64,000 nucleotides of DNA from Phyllobacterium phragmitis. GTDB taxonomy: Bacteria > Pseudomonadota > Alphaproteobacteria > Rhizobiales > Rhizobiaceae. Where the stretch lies: positions 186,001-250,000 of the forward strand of contig NZ_PVBR01000005.1 of NCBI RefSeq assembly GCF_002980495.1, given 5' to 3'. This document shows, piece after piece, positions 26,723 to 36,483 of the stretch (position 1 is the first letter of the stretch; each line of letters opens with the position of its first letter). The notes beneath the pieces were generated by a model that ran no database searches, was not told the DNA's origin, and saw only the letters and a list, made by a program, of their open reading frames with translations. Position numbers and translations under genes: made by a program.

Positions 26723-27247
26723 ATGATTGAGCATGAGTGCCGGGACGACAATACCATTCGGTTGGCGGAGCGTGTCGTTTTCTCCGATTCGTTCAAGCCT
26801 CTCTACAAGGAGGGCATGAGCCTGGTCGAGGAAGCGGCAGCCTATCTCGATGGCGCCGGTCGTGACGAGGCGAAATCCCTGTCGCGGACCGCAGCGACAT
26901 TCTATGCTGCGGAATCGATGCGCCTGACGACGCGGCTCATGCAGGTGGCGTCATGGCTTCTTCTGCAGCGTGCCGCCCGCAGTGGTGAATTGACACGCGA
27001 GCAGGTGGCGCTGGAAAAATCCAAGGTCCGCCTCGATACGCTCTCGGCAGCCCAGGTGCTGCCGGGCTGGGCGGAAATGCCGAAAAATTTCACCGACATC
27101 ATCGAACGGTCGCTGCGGCTGCAAGCCCGCGTGCGGCGCATGGACGATGAGATCTATGGCGAGCCCCGCCGTTCGCTGGCCGTGGCGAACAGCAATCCGG
27201 TATCGGATCAGCTCGTGCTGCTGCAGACGGCCTTCGGCGGACGCTGA
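26723..27247 (+). CDS. rcdA: RcdA homologue (DUF1465 family)
   Basis: A 174-residue protein matching the RcdA/DUF1465 family, which acts as an adaptor that helps the ClpXP protease degrade the cell-cycle regulator CtrA. The core VEEAAAYLDGAGRDEAKSLSRTAATFYAAESMRLTTRLMQVASWLLLQRA is split here only for description: VEEAAAYLDG at residues 35-44, YAAESMRLTTRLMQVASWLL at 60-79. The C-terminus QLVLLQTAFGG is typical. The start at 26723 lacks a strong ribosome site. Together with an upstream CtrA-type box, it supports a CtrA feedback circuit. ruvC starts 103 bp downstream. Confidence 0.88.
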   Translation: MIEHECRDDNTIRLAERVVFSDSFKPLYKEGMSLVEEAAAYLDGAGRDEAKSLSRTAATFYAAESMRLTTRLMQVASWLLLQRAARSGELTREQVALEKSKVRLDTLSAAQVLPGWAEMPKNFTDIIERSLRLQARVRRMDDEIYGEPRRSLAVANSNPVSDQLVLLQTAFGGR

Positions 27248-27350
27248 CCGCGGTTATCAGTTCGCAGACGCCGTCCGGCTGCGGGCGTCTGTTTCTCTTT
27301 TGTTCACATTTCTGCTGTCAAGTGCGCCTGTCAAAAGATAAGGTCTGCAC

Positions 27351-27866
27351 ATGAAGGAAGCGATTCGGATCATCGGCATAGACCCGGGGCTGCGGCGCAC
27401 GGGCTGGGGCGTGGTGGAAACGCTCGGCAATTCTTTGCGCTTCATTGCGGCCGGCACGGTCAAGTCCGACGATAAGACGGATCTGGCTTCCAGGCTTTGC
27501 CAGTTGCATGAGGGGCTTTCGGCGATCCTGCATCTGCACATGCCGCAGGAGGCGGCGGTGGAACATACCTTCGTCAACAAGGATGCGACCGCGACGCTGA
27601 AGCTCGGCCAGGCGCGCGGCATCGCCATGCTGGTGCCGGCGCAGGCCGGCCTGCGCGTTGCAGAATACGCGCCGAATGCGGTCAAGAAGGCGGTGATCGG
27701 CGTCGGGCATGGCGAAAAGCGGCAGATCCACATGATGGTCAAAGTGCTGATGCCGAAGGCCTCCTTCGACAGTGACGATGCCGCGGATGCGCTGGCCATC
27801 GCGGTCTGCCATGCCCATAACAGGCAAAGTTTTCTTGGAAGCGGGAGGCTCGCGGCAATCGCATGA
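27351..27866 (+). CDS. ruvC: Holliday junction endonuclease RuvC
   Basis: A 171-residue RNase-H-fold nuclease. Catalytic carboxylates are D12 in [14 protein letters not shown], the Glu in [10 protein letters not shown] (about residue 67), and the Asp cluster [14 protein letters not shown] near residues 141-146. It cleaves four-way junctions left by RuvAB. Its stop overlaps the ruvA start by 4 bases (ATGA), showing translational coupling. Confidence 0.96.
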   Translation: MKEAIRIIGIDPGLRRTGWGVVETLGNSLRFIAAGTVKSDDKTDLASRLCQLHEGLSAILHLHMPQEAAVEHTFVNKDATATLKLGQARGIAMLVPAQAGLRVAEYAPNAVKKAVIGVGHGEKRQIHMMVKVLMPKASFDSDDAADALAIAVCHAHNRQSFLGSGRLAAIA

Positions 27867-28480
27867 TCGGCAAGCTCAAAGGGACGGTCGACGAGATCGA
27901 CGAGGACCATGTGGTGATCGATGTGCACGGCGTCGGCTATATCGCCTTTTGCTCGACGCGCACGCTCGGCAATCTGCCGGGACCGGGCGAGGCGGCGACA
28001 CTGCTGATCGAGACCTATGTGCGCGAGGATGTGATCCGGCTCTATGGTTTCGGCACCAGGCTGGAGCGCGAGTGGTTCCGCCTGTTGCAAAACGTGCAAG
28101 GGGTCGGCGCCAAGGTGGCGCTCGCCGTGCTCGGCACGCTGACGACCTCGGAACTTGCCAATGCCATCGCGCTGCGCGACATCGCCATGGTCAGTCGCGC
28201 GCCAGGCGTCGGCAAGAAGGTGGCGGAGCGTATCGTCACCGAATTGAAGAACAAGGCTCCGACCTTCGCCGGCGAGGCAACTGGTGCCATCGGCCTGAAG
28301 CAGGAACTGGGCGAAGGCGTGGCGCCAGCGCCGGTTGCCGATGCGGTTTCAGCGCTCAGCAATCTCGGCTATTCGCGCGACCAGGCGGCCAATGCGGTGG
28401 TGGCGGCGTTGCGGGAGGCGGGCGAGGGGGCCGATTCGGCAAAGCTCATTCGCCTTGGTTTGAAGGAATTGTCGCGGTGA
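27863..28480 (+). CDS. ruvA: Holliday junction DNA helicase subunit RuvA
   Basis: A 205-residue RuvA: N-terminal OB fold ([26 protein letters not shown]), helix-hairpin-helix region with [13 protein letters not shown] and [13 protein letters not shown] (about residues 75-120), and a C-terminal RuvB-binding helix bundle ([16 protein letters not shown]). It holds the junction for the RuvB motor. It is followed by a palindromic repeat before ruvB. Confidence 0.96.
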   Translation: MIGKLKGTVDEIDEDHVVIDVHGVGYIAFCSTRTLGNLPGPGEAATLLIETYVREDVIRLYGFGTRLEREWFRLLQNVQGVGAKVALAVLGTLTTSELANAIALRDIAMVSRAPGVGKKVAERIVTELKNKAPTFAGEATGAIGLKQELGEGVAPAPVADAVSALSNLGYSRDQAANAVVAALREAGEGADSAKLIRLGLKELSR

Positions 28481-28505
28481 CCTCTCTGATCCGTCGGGGT
28501 TTCCG

Positions 28506-28721
28506 ATACCCCTCATCCGACCTCGCACAGCCTGTCCTCGGGCTTGCCGGAGGCAAGACCCGGGGGCGAGGCCACCTTCTCCCACAAGGGGAGAAGGGAG
28601 ATGCTGCATCGACGCATTTGCCAATCGTAAACGTTGGTGTTTGGCAGCTAGGTCAATGCAATGCTCCTTCCTTCTCCCCTTGTGGGAGAAGGTGGCCGCG
28701 AAGCGGTCGGATGAGGGGTAT
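28506..28721. repeat. RIME-like element between ruvA and ruvB
   Basis: A 216-bp inverted-repeat element: ATACCCCTCATCCGACCTC (28506 on) mirrors CGGTCGGATGAGGGGTAT (to 28721). Inner palindromes CTTCTCCCACAAGGGGAG and CTCCCCTTGTGGGAGAAG face each other. It separates ruvA from ruvB by 262 bp in what is normally a tight operon. Confidence 0.75.
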
Positions 28722-28742
28722 GGCCTTTGCGAGGAAAGCGGC

Positions 28743-29783
28743 ATGAACGATGCCAACCGCCTGATTTCCCCCGATAAGCGCGGCGAGGATATCGACACGT
28801 CGCTGCGGCCGCAGACGCTCGACGATTTTGTCGGCCAGGCGGCGGCGCGGGCCAATCTGAAAGTGTTCATCGAGGCGGCGCGGACGCGCGGCGAGGCGCT
28901 CGACCATGTGCTCTTCGTCGGACCGCCGGGGCTTGGCAAGACGACGCTGGCGCAGATCATGGCGAAGGAGCTGGGCGTCAATTTCCGGTCCACCTCCGGT
29001 CCGGTGATCGCCAAGGCGGGCGATCTCGCAGCGCTTTTGACCAATCTCGAAGACCGCGATGTGCTGTTCATCGATGAGATCCACCGGCTCAGTCCGGCGG
29101 TGGAGGAAATCCTCTATCCGGCGATGGAGGATTTCCAGCTCGATCTCATCATCGGCGAGGGACCGGCGGCACGTTCGGTCAAGATCGACCTGTCACGGTT
29201 CACCCTGGTCGCCGCGACCACCCGGCTTGGCCTTTTGACCACGCCGCTGCGCGACCGCTTCGGCATTCCCGTGCGGCTCAATTTCTATACGGTGCCGGAG
29301 CTGGAGCATATCGTGCGGCGCGGCGCCCGCATCATGCAATTGGGCATCTCCGATGACGGGGCGCTGGAGATCGCGCGACGGGCGCGCGGCACGCCGCGCA
29401 TCGCCGGGCGATTGTTGCGGCGGGTGCGCGATTTCGCGCTGGTGGCGAGTGCCGACACCGTCGACCGCAAGATTGCCGACGAGGCGCTGTTGCGGCTCGA
29501 GGTCGACAGCATCGGTTTGGACCAGCTCGATCGGCGCTACCTCAACATGATCGCCAGGAATTTCGGCGGCGGTCCCGTGGGTATCGAAACCATCGCCGCC
29601 GGCCTTTCCGAACCGCGCGATGCGATCGAGGATATCATCGAGCCCTATCTGATCCAGCAGGGTTTCATCCAGCGCACGCCGCGCGGGCGGGTTTTGACCG
29701 TCAATGCGTGGAAGCATCTCGGGCTGACCGCGCCGTCGGATCTCGCCCAGACCCAGATAAGGCTGTTTGAGGACGACGATTGA
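28743..29783 (+). CDS. ruvB: Holliday junction DNA helicase subunit RuvB
   Basis: A 346-residue AAA+ motor: Walker [10 protein letters not shown] (about residues 60-68), Walker [11 protein letters not shown] (about 107-116), sensor 1 LVAATTRLG and sensor 2 in the [12 protein letters not shown] segment (about 217-228), and a C-terminal winged helix. The start at 28743 (MNDANRLIS) is the family start; an in-frame ATG at 28641 would read through the palindromic repeat. It migrates Holliday junctions with RuvA. Confidence 0.97.
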   Translation: MNDANRLISPDKRGEDIDTSLRPQTLDDFVGQAAARANLKVFIEAARTRGEALDHVLFVGPPGLGKTTLAQIMAKELGVNFRSTSGPVIAKAGDLAALLTNLEDRDVLFIDEIHRLSPAVEEILYPAMEDFQLDLIIGEGPAARSVKIDLSRFTLVAATTRLGLLTTPLRDRFGIPVRLNFYTVPELEHIVRRGARIMQLGISDDGALEIARRARGTPRIAGRLLRRVRDFALVASADTVDRKIADEALLRLEVDSIGLDQLDRRYLNMIARNFGGGPVGIETIAAGLSEPRDAIEDIIEPYLIQQGFIQRTPRGRVLTVNAWKHLGLTAPSDLAQTQIRLFEDDD

Positions 29784-29835
29784 GCGTCAATCCGGCTGGA
29801 ACGGTTCTCCTCGAGCGGAAGGTTCTTGGAAGAGG

Positions 29836-31098
29836 CTATTGCAGCCCCAGCCCTTTCAGGATGACGGGGTCCAATGTGCCGCGCTTGTCGTCGGTGGTAA
29901 TGCCGAATGCACCGCCCCATGACCAGACTGCCCAGGCATATCCATAGCGCTCCGACAATGTGGTGACGTCGCGCAGATAGGCGGCGCGCCATTTTGCGGG
30001 CATCCTGTAAGGGTTTTCATATTCCTGCCGGATCATGCCGAACTCACCGAGAAAGATATCTTCCTGGTCGATGCCATATTTCTCCGCCCAGGCCTTCACG
30101 TTCTTGAAGGGTGCTTGCATGATTGCGGACAGCTTCTCCGGCGTATCGATGAGCGCATATTGCTCGTCGAGATAAGCGAGCATGCCGGCTTGGCGCTCCG
30201 GCGGCGCCTGTTCCTCTATGCGCCGGCGGATATCATTGAGGATTTTCTGCTGTTGTGGCTGCGGAACGCTGAAGGGCGGATAGGGAATGCCGGTGACGTA
30301 GCGGATGAAATCTCCCGCCCATAGCGCGCCCTGATGCGTCAGAAGGAACGGTTCGTAGGAATGGAATGTCCAGATGATGTTGTCATCGGGAATATCTCCT
30401 GGATCAAGTCTCGCCAGAAAATCGGCCTTCGCCCAGCAGCCGCCTGATAACACCAGGGTCAGTTGCGTGGCCGAGGAACGCGCAGCGGTGAAAAGCTGAC
30501 GCAGCTTCTCCGGCCATTGGGCAAAGATTTCCGGTTCGCAATCGATGACCGGCTCGTTCATCAGTTCGAACGCCACCTGCTCCGGCGCTTCCTGCGCAAG
30601 GGTGCGGCCCATCGTGCGGACGATTTCGAGATAGCGCTCGAAGACGGCGGGGTCTTCCATGACCTCGGTCATTCCGGCGCCGCGGTTGCCGCCGGTTGGA
30701 ATGAGGTGAAGATCGACGATCGCCTTCAATCCCGCCTGATTGACCAGGCGGACGGACTGCAGCACGCTTTGATAAAGGCGATCGCGAAACGCCGCCGTCT
30801 GGCCGGAAAGGAAGGGCGAGGGATCGACGGGGATGCGGACGAAATCGAAGCCCGCCTGCTTCAGGGCGTGCAAGTTATTTTGCGTGAGTGTCTTGCGCCA
30901 TTCAGGGTAAGGCAGGAGCACGCTTTCGTCGCTCCAGCGGCTTTCATCCGGCCAGGTTGTCCAGATGTCGAGATTGACGCCGCGTTTCATCTTGAATGTC
31001 GCCGCCTCGGCCGGCATGCAGAATGCGGCTGCGGTCAGCAGGCCCAATACCAGCCTGAGCGTCGATAACTTCCTGAATATGATTGGTAAGAGCGCCAT
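29836..31098 (-). CDS. secreted GH5 family glycoside hydrolase (cellulase-like)
   Basis: A 420-residue exported hydrolase. A signal peptide covers about residues 1-32 (ending PAEA). The catalytic barrel begins MKRGVNLDIWTTWP. The general acid/base Glu is in VAFELMNEPVID (about 190-200) and the nucleophile Glu in IFLGEFGMI (about 350-360). GH5 enzymes cleave beta-glycans; the exact substrate is unknown. The longer in-frame ATG at 31509 would overlap ybgC on the other strand and does not encode a secreted start, so 31098 is chosen. The gene converges with ruvB, 52 bp apart. Confidence 0.85.
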   Translation of the reverse strand: MALLPIIFRKLSTLRLVLGLLTAAAFCMPAEAATFKMKRGVNLDIWTTWPDESRWSDESVLLPYPEWRKTLTQNNLHALKQAGFDFVRIPVDPSPFLSGQTAAFRDRLYQSVLQSVRLVNQAGLKAIVDLHLIPTGGNRGAGMTEVMEDPAVFERYLEIVRTMGRTLAQEAPEQVAFELMNEPVIDCEPEIFAQWPEKLRQLFTAARSSATQLTLVLSGGCWAKADFLARLDPGDIPDDNIIWTFHSYEPFLLTHQGALWAGDFIRYVTGIPYPPFSVPQPQQQKILNDIRRRIEEQAPPERQAGMLAYLDEQYALIDTPEKLSAIMQAPFKNVKAWAEKYGIDQEDIFLGEFGMIRQEYENPYRMPAKWRAAYLRDVTTLSERYGYAWAVWSWGGAFGITTDDKRGTLDPVILKGLGLQ

Positions 31099-31155
31099 CG
31101 CTTTCCCGTCGCCAGTAATGTTGCTAGAGAATGCTTCCAGTGAAAGGAAAGCGGG

Positions 31156-31644
31156 ATGATCGAACGGAACCGGCTCGCGGATCATAATGCAAAGACCGGG
31201 GATGAAAAGCTGCTTTCCGGTACATTGGTGAATGGCGGCCATCGGCTTCTTGCGCGGGTCTATTACGCGGATACCGACTTTTCCGGTGTGGTCTATCATG
31301 GCCGCTATCTCGAATTCCTCGAGCGCGGTCGCACGGATTTCCTGCGCCTGACGGGTATCCACCATTCGGAGTTGGCCGATGGGCTGCATGGCGAGCAGCT
31401 TGTCTGGGTCGTCCGGCGCATGAAAATCGATTTTCGAGCCCCGGCGCGCATCGACGACGTTCTGGCGATCGAAACCCGGGTGGAGGATGTTTCCGGCGCT
31501 CGCATCCATATGCGGCAGGCAATTTTTAGGGAGAGCACCTTGTTGATCGAGGCGGAGGTCGAAGCGGCGCTGACAAACAATCAGGGAAGGCCGCGCCGTT
31601 TTCCGAAGGAATGGAAAGACGTATTTCTGTTCAAGGTCTTATGA
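31156..31644 (+). CDS. ybgC: Tol-Pal-associated acyl-CoA thioesterase YbgC
   Basis: A 162-residue hotdog-fold thioesterase, start of the tol-pal cluster. The catalytic Asp lies in the ARVYYADTDFSGVVYHGRYLEF signature (D at about residue 40), and FLERGRTDFLR follows. It hydrolyses acyl-CoAs or acyl-ACPs, possibly linked to phospholipid turnover. A 247-bp gap separates it from tolQ. Confidence 0.92.
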   Translation: MIERNRLADHNAKTGDEKLLSGTLVNGGHRLLARVYYADTDFSGVVYHGRYLEFLERGRTDFLRLTGIHHSELADGLHGEQLVWVVRRMKIDFRAPARIDDVLAIETRVEDVSGARIHMRQAIFRESTLLIEAEVEAALTNNQGRPRRFPKEWKDVFLFKVL

Positions 31645-31891
31645 TTGTTTCGGGCCTCTCAGAATTATCCGGAATCCTAACGCATTCTTAACCATAACAA
31701 TCCATCAATGGCGAAGGAACGGGCTGAGTGGGAAGGTGCGTTTTACTAAAGCGCCTTCCTTTCACCAAATTTAGCCGCAAGAAGCCGCACTAGGGCTATC
31801 GGACCCTTATAAAAGCGGCGATTGCGACAATGAATGCGACCCTTGCCGCCCGGTGACCAGCCGGGCGTTTGGATTCGAGGATGGTGGACTT

Positions 31892-32605
31892 ATGGAAAAC
31901 ATTGCGCTTGCGGCGCCCAGCGCTGACGTCACTCTCTGGGGCCTGTTCATTCAGGCGAACTGGGTGGTCAAGCTCGTCATGCTCGGGCTTCTCTTCGCAT
32001 CGATCTGGACATGGGCGATCATCGTCGACAAGACGCTCGGCTTTGGCCGGGCGCGGCGCGCGCTCGACCGCTTCGAACAGGTGTTCTGGTCCGGGCAGTC
32101 GCTCGAGGAGCTCTATCGCAATCTCGGCGACCGCCGCGCGACGGGAATGAGCGCTATCTTCATGGCGGCGATGCGCGAGTGGAAGAAGTCGTTCGAGAAA
32201 GGCGCACGTTCCCCGATCGCCCTGCAGATGCGCATCGACAAGGCGATGGACGTCGCACTGGCACGCGAGAGCGACAAGCTGGAAGCCCGGCTCGGCTTCC
32301 TCGCCACCATCGGTTCGGCCGCGCCGTTCATCGGCCTGTTCGGCACGGTCGTCGGCATCATGACCTCGTTCCAGGCCATCGCCGCTTCGAAATCGACCAA
32401 TCTGGCGGTGGTCGCGCCGGGCATTGCGGAAGCCTTGCTCGCCACAGCGATCGGCCTTCTGGCGGCTATTCCGGCCGTTATCGCCTACAACAAGCTTTCA
32501 GGCGATGCCGGCAAGATCAGCGCGCGCATGGAGGGCTTCGCCGACGAATTTTCCGCCATACTCTCGCGGCAAATCGATGAGAAGCTCGCACCTCGCAATC
32601 CGTAA
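31892..32605 (+). CDS. tolQ: Tol-Pal system proton channel TolQ
   Basis: A 237-residue ExbB/TolQ protein with three membrane helices: about 26-46 in the WVVKLVMLGLLFASIWTWAI stretch, and two near 140-165 (GFLATIGSAAPFIGLFGTVVGIM) and 185-210 (APGIAEALLATAIGLLAAIPAV). It supplies proton-motive force to TolA for outer-membrane constriction at division. ATG 31892 is preferred over an upstream in-frame start at 31853. Confidence 0.96.
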   Translation: MENIALAAPSADVTLWGLFIQANWVVKLVMLGLLFASIWTWAIIVDKTLGFGRARRALDRFEQVFWSGQSLEELYRNLGDRRATGMSAIFMAAMREWKKSFEKGARSPIALQMRIDKAMDVALARESDKLEARLGFLATIGSAAPFIGLFGTVVGIMTSFQAIAASKSTNLAVVAPGIAEALLATAIGLLAAIPAVIAYNKLSGDAGKISARMEGFADEFSAILSRQIDEKLAPRNP

Positions 32606-32635
32606 CAGCAGATTCTAGACGCAGGAAGCTATGCC

Positions 32636-33082
32636 ATGGGCATGTCGGTGGGAAATCAGGGACTGCAGTCGGGTCGTCGTCGTCGCCGCAGGAAAGCGCT
32701 GATGAGCGAGATCAACGTCACGCCTTTCGTGGACGTGATGCTGGTGCTGCTCATCATCTTCATGGTTGCGGCACCGCTCCTGACCGTCGGTGTTCCCATC
32801 GACCTGCCCGAAACCCAGGCGAAGGCGATGAACGCCCAGACGCAGCCGATCACCGTTTCGGTCAATGACAAGGGCCAGATCTATCTCCAGGAGACCGAAA
32901 TCGGCCTTGATGAAGTCGTGCCCAAGCTCGAGGCCATCTCCAAGACCGGCTATGAGGAACGCATCTTCGTGCGCGGCGACAGGACGGCGGACTATGGTAC
33001 CGTCATGCGGGTCATGGCGCGGATTTCGGCGGCCGGTTTCAAGAATATCGGTCTTGTGACACTCCAGGAGCAGGATAGCTGA
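32636..33082 (+). CDS. tolR: Tol-Pal system protein TolR
   Basis: A 148-residue protein: basic N-terminus (RRRRRRK at 14-20), single helix with the key proton Asp D33 in [18 protein letters not shown], and a periplasmic dimer domain. It works with TolQ as the stator of the Tol motor. CAGGAAG precedes the ATG at 32636; ATG 32642 is an alternative. Confidence 0.95.
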   Translation: MGMSVGNQGLQSGRRRRRRKALMSEINVTPFVDVMLVLLIIFMVAAPLLTVGVPIDLPETQAKAMNAQTQPITVSVNDKGQIYLQETEIGLDEVVPKLEAISKTGYEERIFVRGDRTADYGTVMRVMARISAAGFKNIGLVTLQEQDS

Positions 33083-33089
33083 CGCCATC

Positions 33090-34154
33090 ATGAAGGCTGG
33101 CCTGACATCCTCCGCTATATTGCATGCCGTCGTCATCGGGTGGGGATTGTTTTCCTTCTCGTCGCCGCAGGCCTTTGACGTGTCCGATGCCGAGGCGCTG
33201 CCGGTGGACGTCGTGCCGATCGAATCGATCACGCAGGTACAGCAGGGTGAAAAGAAGGCGGCGCTGACGGAAAAGCCGGCGCCGAAGCCGACAACCAAGC
33301 CGAAAACGACCGAGAATGCCGAAAACGCCGGCGACAACGACCTTGATCTGAAAACGCCGCCCAAGCCGGACTTGAAGGCCAAACCCGTGGAGACGGCGGA
33401 AGCCGCCAAGCCCGAGCCGAAGCCGGTCGAAAAGCCGGAGCCGCTTCCCGATCCCAAGCCGGAGCCGAAGCCCGAACCCGCCGCTGTTCCGGCAACCGAA
33501 GTTCAGCCCGAGCCCGAGCCCAGGCAGGAGGTCAAGCCCGACGCCGTGGCCGAGGCGATCGAAAAGCAGACGGAAAGCCCCGACGCCGAGACCATCAAGC
33601 TTCCCGACAAGGTTCCCGCTCCCGATGTGAAACCGACGCCGCCGCAGGCGCAGACGGCCAAGACGCCGGATCGCAAGCAGACCGAGCAGACGCAGAAGAC
33701 GACATCGTCGGCGAAGAACTCCTCTGAGGAAAAAGACGCCATTGCAGACGAGGTCACGGCTCTTCTCAACCGCGAAAAGGCTGCCGGCGGCGGTGCGAAG
33801 CGTTCGACCGAACAGGCCTCGCTCGGCGGTCGGAAGACGACCGGCGGGTCGAAGCTCAGCCAGAGCGAAATGGACGCGCTGCGCGGTCAGATATCCCGGT
33901 GCTGGAACGTGCCTGCCGGGGCGGTGGACGCCAAGGGGCTGCGCGTCACGGTGAAAATGAAGCTCACCGAAGCAGGTGATATCGAAGGTTCGCCCCAGGT
34001 CGTTTCCGGCGGCGGGAATTCCGGCATCGGCCGGGTCGCCGCGGAAAGCGCACGTCGTGCAGTCATCCGCTGTGCCCCCTACAATTTGCCGCGCGACAAA
34101 TATGACGCCTGGGCCGATGTGATCGTCAATTTCGACCCCAGTGAAATGTTTTGA
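33090..34154 (+). CDS. tolA: Tol-Pal system energy transducer TolA
   Basis: A 354-residue protein: a short N-terminal membrane helix (about 6-26), a long Pro/Lys/Glu-rich rod (about 50-230, with repeated PEPKP and KPE motifs), and a C-terminal domain (about 255-350: [17 protein letters not shown] and [11 protein letters not shown], with two cysteines that could form a disulfide). It spans the periplasm to pull on Pal. Its polyproline rod could require EF-P for smooth translation. The stop codon of tolA lies 55 bp before tolB. Confidence 0.93.
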   Translation: MKAGLTSSAILHAVVIGWGLFSFSSPQAFDVSDAEALPVDVVPIESITQVQQGEKKAALTEKPAPKPTTKPKTTENAENAGDNDLDLKTPPKPDLKAKPVETAEAAKPEPKPVEKPEPLPDPKPEPKPEPAAVPATEVQPEPEPRQEVKPDAVAEAIEKQTESPDAETIKLPDKVPAPDVKPTPPQAQTAKTPDRKQTEQTQKTTSSAKNSSEEKDAIADEVTALLNREKAAGGGAKRSTEQASLGGRKTTGGSKLSQSEMDALRGQISRCWNVPAGAVDAKGLRVTVKMKLTEAGDIEGSPQVVSGGGNSGIGRVAAESARRAVIRCAPYNLPRDKYDAWADVIVNFDPSEMF

Positions 34155-34209
34155 CAATTTCAACAGCTTTGCCAATCGAGTGCCAAGGACAAACGAGGTC
34201 CCCGACATT

Positions 34210-35523
34210 ATGAAGACAATGATCCGGACGTTTATTTCGGCTTTTGCCGTGTTCATGGCGGTGAGCGTAGCGGCGGTTCTGCCTGCCCGCGCTGTCGTCG
34301 AGATCGACATCAACAAAGGCAATGTGGAGCCGCTGCCGATCGCGATCACCGACTTTCTATCGGGCGACCAGCTTGGCACCAAGATCTCCTCGATCATTGC
34401 CGCAGACCTGGAGCGCTCCGGACTGTTCGCGCCGATCGACAAGGGCGCATTCATCGAGAAGATCACCAATCCCGACGCCACGCCGCGTTTCGAGGACTGG
34501 AAGGTCATCAATGCGCAGGCGCTGGTGACGGGCCGCGTCACCAAGGAGGCGGATGGACGGCTGAAAGCGGAATTCCGCCTGTGGGACACATTTGCCGGGC
34601 AGCAGCTTGCCGGGCAGCAATTCTATACCTCGCCGGATAATTGGCGCCGCATCGCGCATATCATCGCCGACGCCATCTATGAGCGTCTCACCGGCGAGAA
34701 GGGCTATTTCGATTCGCGCATCGTCTTCATCGATGAATCGGGCTCCAAGGAAAAGCGCGTCAAACGCCTCGCCATCATGGATCAGGATGGCGCCAACGTC
34801 ATCTATCTCTCCGACGGCCGCGATCTGGTGCTGACGCCGCGTTTTTCGCCCAACCGCCAGGAAATCACCTACATGTCGTTCGCCGGCGACCGGCCGCGCG
34901 TCTATCTCCTGCAACTCGATACCGGGCAGCGCGAGATCGTCGGCAATTTTCCCGGAATGACGATCGCACCGCGCTTTTCTCCCGATGGGCAGAAGGTCAT
35001 CATGAGCCTGCTTCAGGACAATGGCAGCGCCAATATCTACACGATGGATCTGCGCAGCCGCACGACCACGCGTCTCACCAGCAGTTCGGCGATCGATACC
35101 TCGGCGTCCTATTCGCCGGACGGCACACAGATCGTGTTCGAGTCGGACCGCGGCGGCCGTCCGCAAATCTACGTGATGGGCGCCGACGGTTCCAATCCGC
35201 GCCGCATCTCGTTTGGCGACGGCACCTATTCGACGCCGGTCTGGTCGCCGCGCGGCGACCTGATCGCCTTCACCAAGCAGTCCGGCGGCCAGTTCTCCAT
35301 CGGTGTGATGAAGACCGACGGTTCGGGCGAGCGGCTGTTGACCACAGGCTTCCACAATGAGGGGCCGACCTGGGCGCCCAATGGCCGGGTGCTGATGTTC
35401 TTCCGCCAGCCTCCCGGTGCCGGATCGCGTCTTTTCACGATCGATGTGACGGGGCGCAACGAACGCCAGATCCAGACGCCGAACTTTGCTTCGGATCCGG
35501 CCTGGTCGCCTCTGCTCGATTAG
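34210..35523 (+). CDS. tolB: Tol-Pal system beta-propeller protein TolB
   Basis: A 437-residue periplasmic protein: signal peptide (about 1-28, ending PARA), N-terminal domain (about 29-165), then a six-bladed propeller whose blades recur as [18 protein letters not shown]-like SPDG/SPNG repeats ([32 protein letters not shown]). It binds Pal and relays the pulling action of TolA. The ATG at 34210 is chosen because the upstream in-frame ATG overlaps tolA. Confidence 0.95.
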   Translation: MKTMIRTFISAFAVFMAVSVAAVLPARAVVEIDINKGNVEPLPIAITDFLSGDQLGTKISSIIAADLERSGLFAPIDKGAFIEKITNPDATPRFEDWKVINAQALVTGRVTKEADGRLKAEFRLWDTFAGQQLAGQQFYTSPDNWRRIAHIIADAIYERLTGEKGYFDSRIVFIDESGSKEKRVKRLAIMDQDGANVIYLSDGRDLVLTPRFSPNRQEITYMSFAGDRPRVYLLQLDTGQREIVGNFPGMTIAPRFSPDGQKVIMSLLQDNGSANIYTMDLRSRTTTRLTSSSAIDTSASYSPDGTQIVFESDRGGRPQIYVMGADGSNPRRISFGDGTYSTPVWSPRGDLIAFTKQSGGQFSIGVMKTDGSGERLLTTGFHNEGPTWAPNGRVLMFFRQPPGAGSRLFTIDVTGRNERQIQTPNFASDPAWSPLLD

Positions 35524-35737
35524 CGTCGGTCCTGTCACAATCGGGCGGCACAGCGGCGATTTCCTGCCGCTGGCCGTCTTTCCGCCGCATTGTTTTTTAA
35601 TCTGCGGACACTAAGGCCGCCGGGGACGGGAGCGGTTCTCAAGAAATAATTAACCACGTTTCTTGGGTGCGTCTTAACCTCGATATGGTTACTGGTTGTT
35701 CACCGCAACACTTTAAAATTTCAAGGAGTTCCGGCTC

Positions 35738-36244
35738 ATGCGCCGTATCCAATCGATTGCACGCAGCCCGATTGCGGTTGCTCTTTTCATGTCGCTTGCC
35801 CTTGCCGGATGCGCTTCCAAGAAAAATCTCCCGAACAATGCCGGTGATCTTGGGTTGGGCGCGAATGGAGCTGTTGCCGGTTCGGCGCAGGACTTCACCG
35901 TCAATGTCGGTGACCGTATTTTCTTCGATACCGATTCCTCGGTCATCCGCGCCGATGCGCAGCAGACGCTCTCGAAGCAGGCTCAGTGGCTTTCGCGTTA
36001 TCCGAACTATGCGATCACCGTCGAAGGCCATGCCGACGAGCGTGGTACACGCGAATACAACCTTGCGCTTGGACAGCGCCGTGCCGCCGCCACGCGCGAC
36101 TATCTCGCCTCGCAGGGCGTTCCCGCCAGCCGCATGCGCACCATTTCCTACGGCAAGGAGCGTCCGGTCGCCGTTTGCGACGATATTTCCTGCTGGTCGC
36201 AGAACCGTCGCGCCGTCACCGTTCTCGGTGGTGCGGGAAGCTGA
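35738..36244 (+). CDS. pal: peptidoglycan-associated lipoprotein Pal
   Basis: A 168-residue outer-membrane lipoprotein. The lipobox LALAGC places the lipidated Cys at residue 25. The OmpA-type domain binds peptidoglycan: VEGHADERGTREYNLALGQRRA (about 97-118) and SQNRRAVTVL at the end. Pal anchors the outer membrane to the cell wall and interacts with TolB/TolA. Two TTAACC half-sites lie upstream (near 35650 and 35673). A terminator follows. Confidence 0.97.
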   Translation: MRRIQSIARSPIAVALFMSLALAGCASKKNLPNNAGDLGLGANGAVAGSAQDFTVNVGDRIFFDTDSSVIRADAQQTLSKQAQWLSRYPNYAITVEGHADERGTREYNLALGQRRAAATRDYLASQGVPASRMRTISYGKERPVAVCDDISCWSQNRRAVTVLGGAGS

Positions 36245-36318
36245 GACAAGTCTCAAAAATCGCCCCTTTGCCGCAGGCATTCGGGCGGGACTTGCAAAAA
36301 AGCCACATATGGATCATG

Positions 36319-36345
36319 AAAAGCGGCCTTATCGGCCGCTTTTTT
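36319..36345 (+). terminator. intrinsic terminator after pal
   Basis: AAAAGCGGCC (36319-36328) pairs with GGCCGCTTTT (36334-36343), followed by TTTTT. It splits pal from cpoB, which then needs its own promoter. Confidence 0.85.
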
Positions 36346-36483
36346 GTTTCGTCTCTCCATTCAACAAATTTTGGCCGAACTCGCTTGCCTTCAAATAGGG
36401 CATGGACTCATAAATGAGCAAGCCGACCGATGTGGCGGTGTTTCTTCTCACGGCATAGGGGCCGACAAAGGGGCCAAAGAGGA

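Noticed and set aside
28641-28742. Upstream extension of ruvB
   Set aside because: The added 34 codons read through the palindromic repeat and are unlike any RuvB N-terminus.
31099-31509. N-terminal extension of the GH5 protein
   Set aside because: It is antisense to ybgC and would hide a clear signal peptide starting at 31098.
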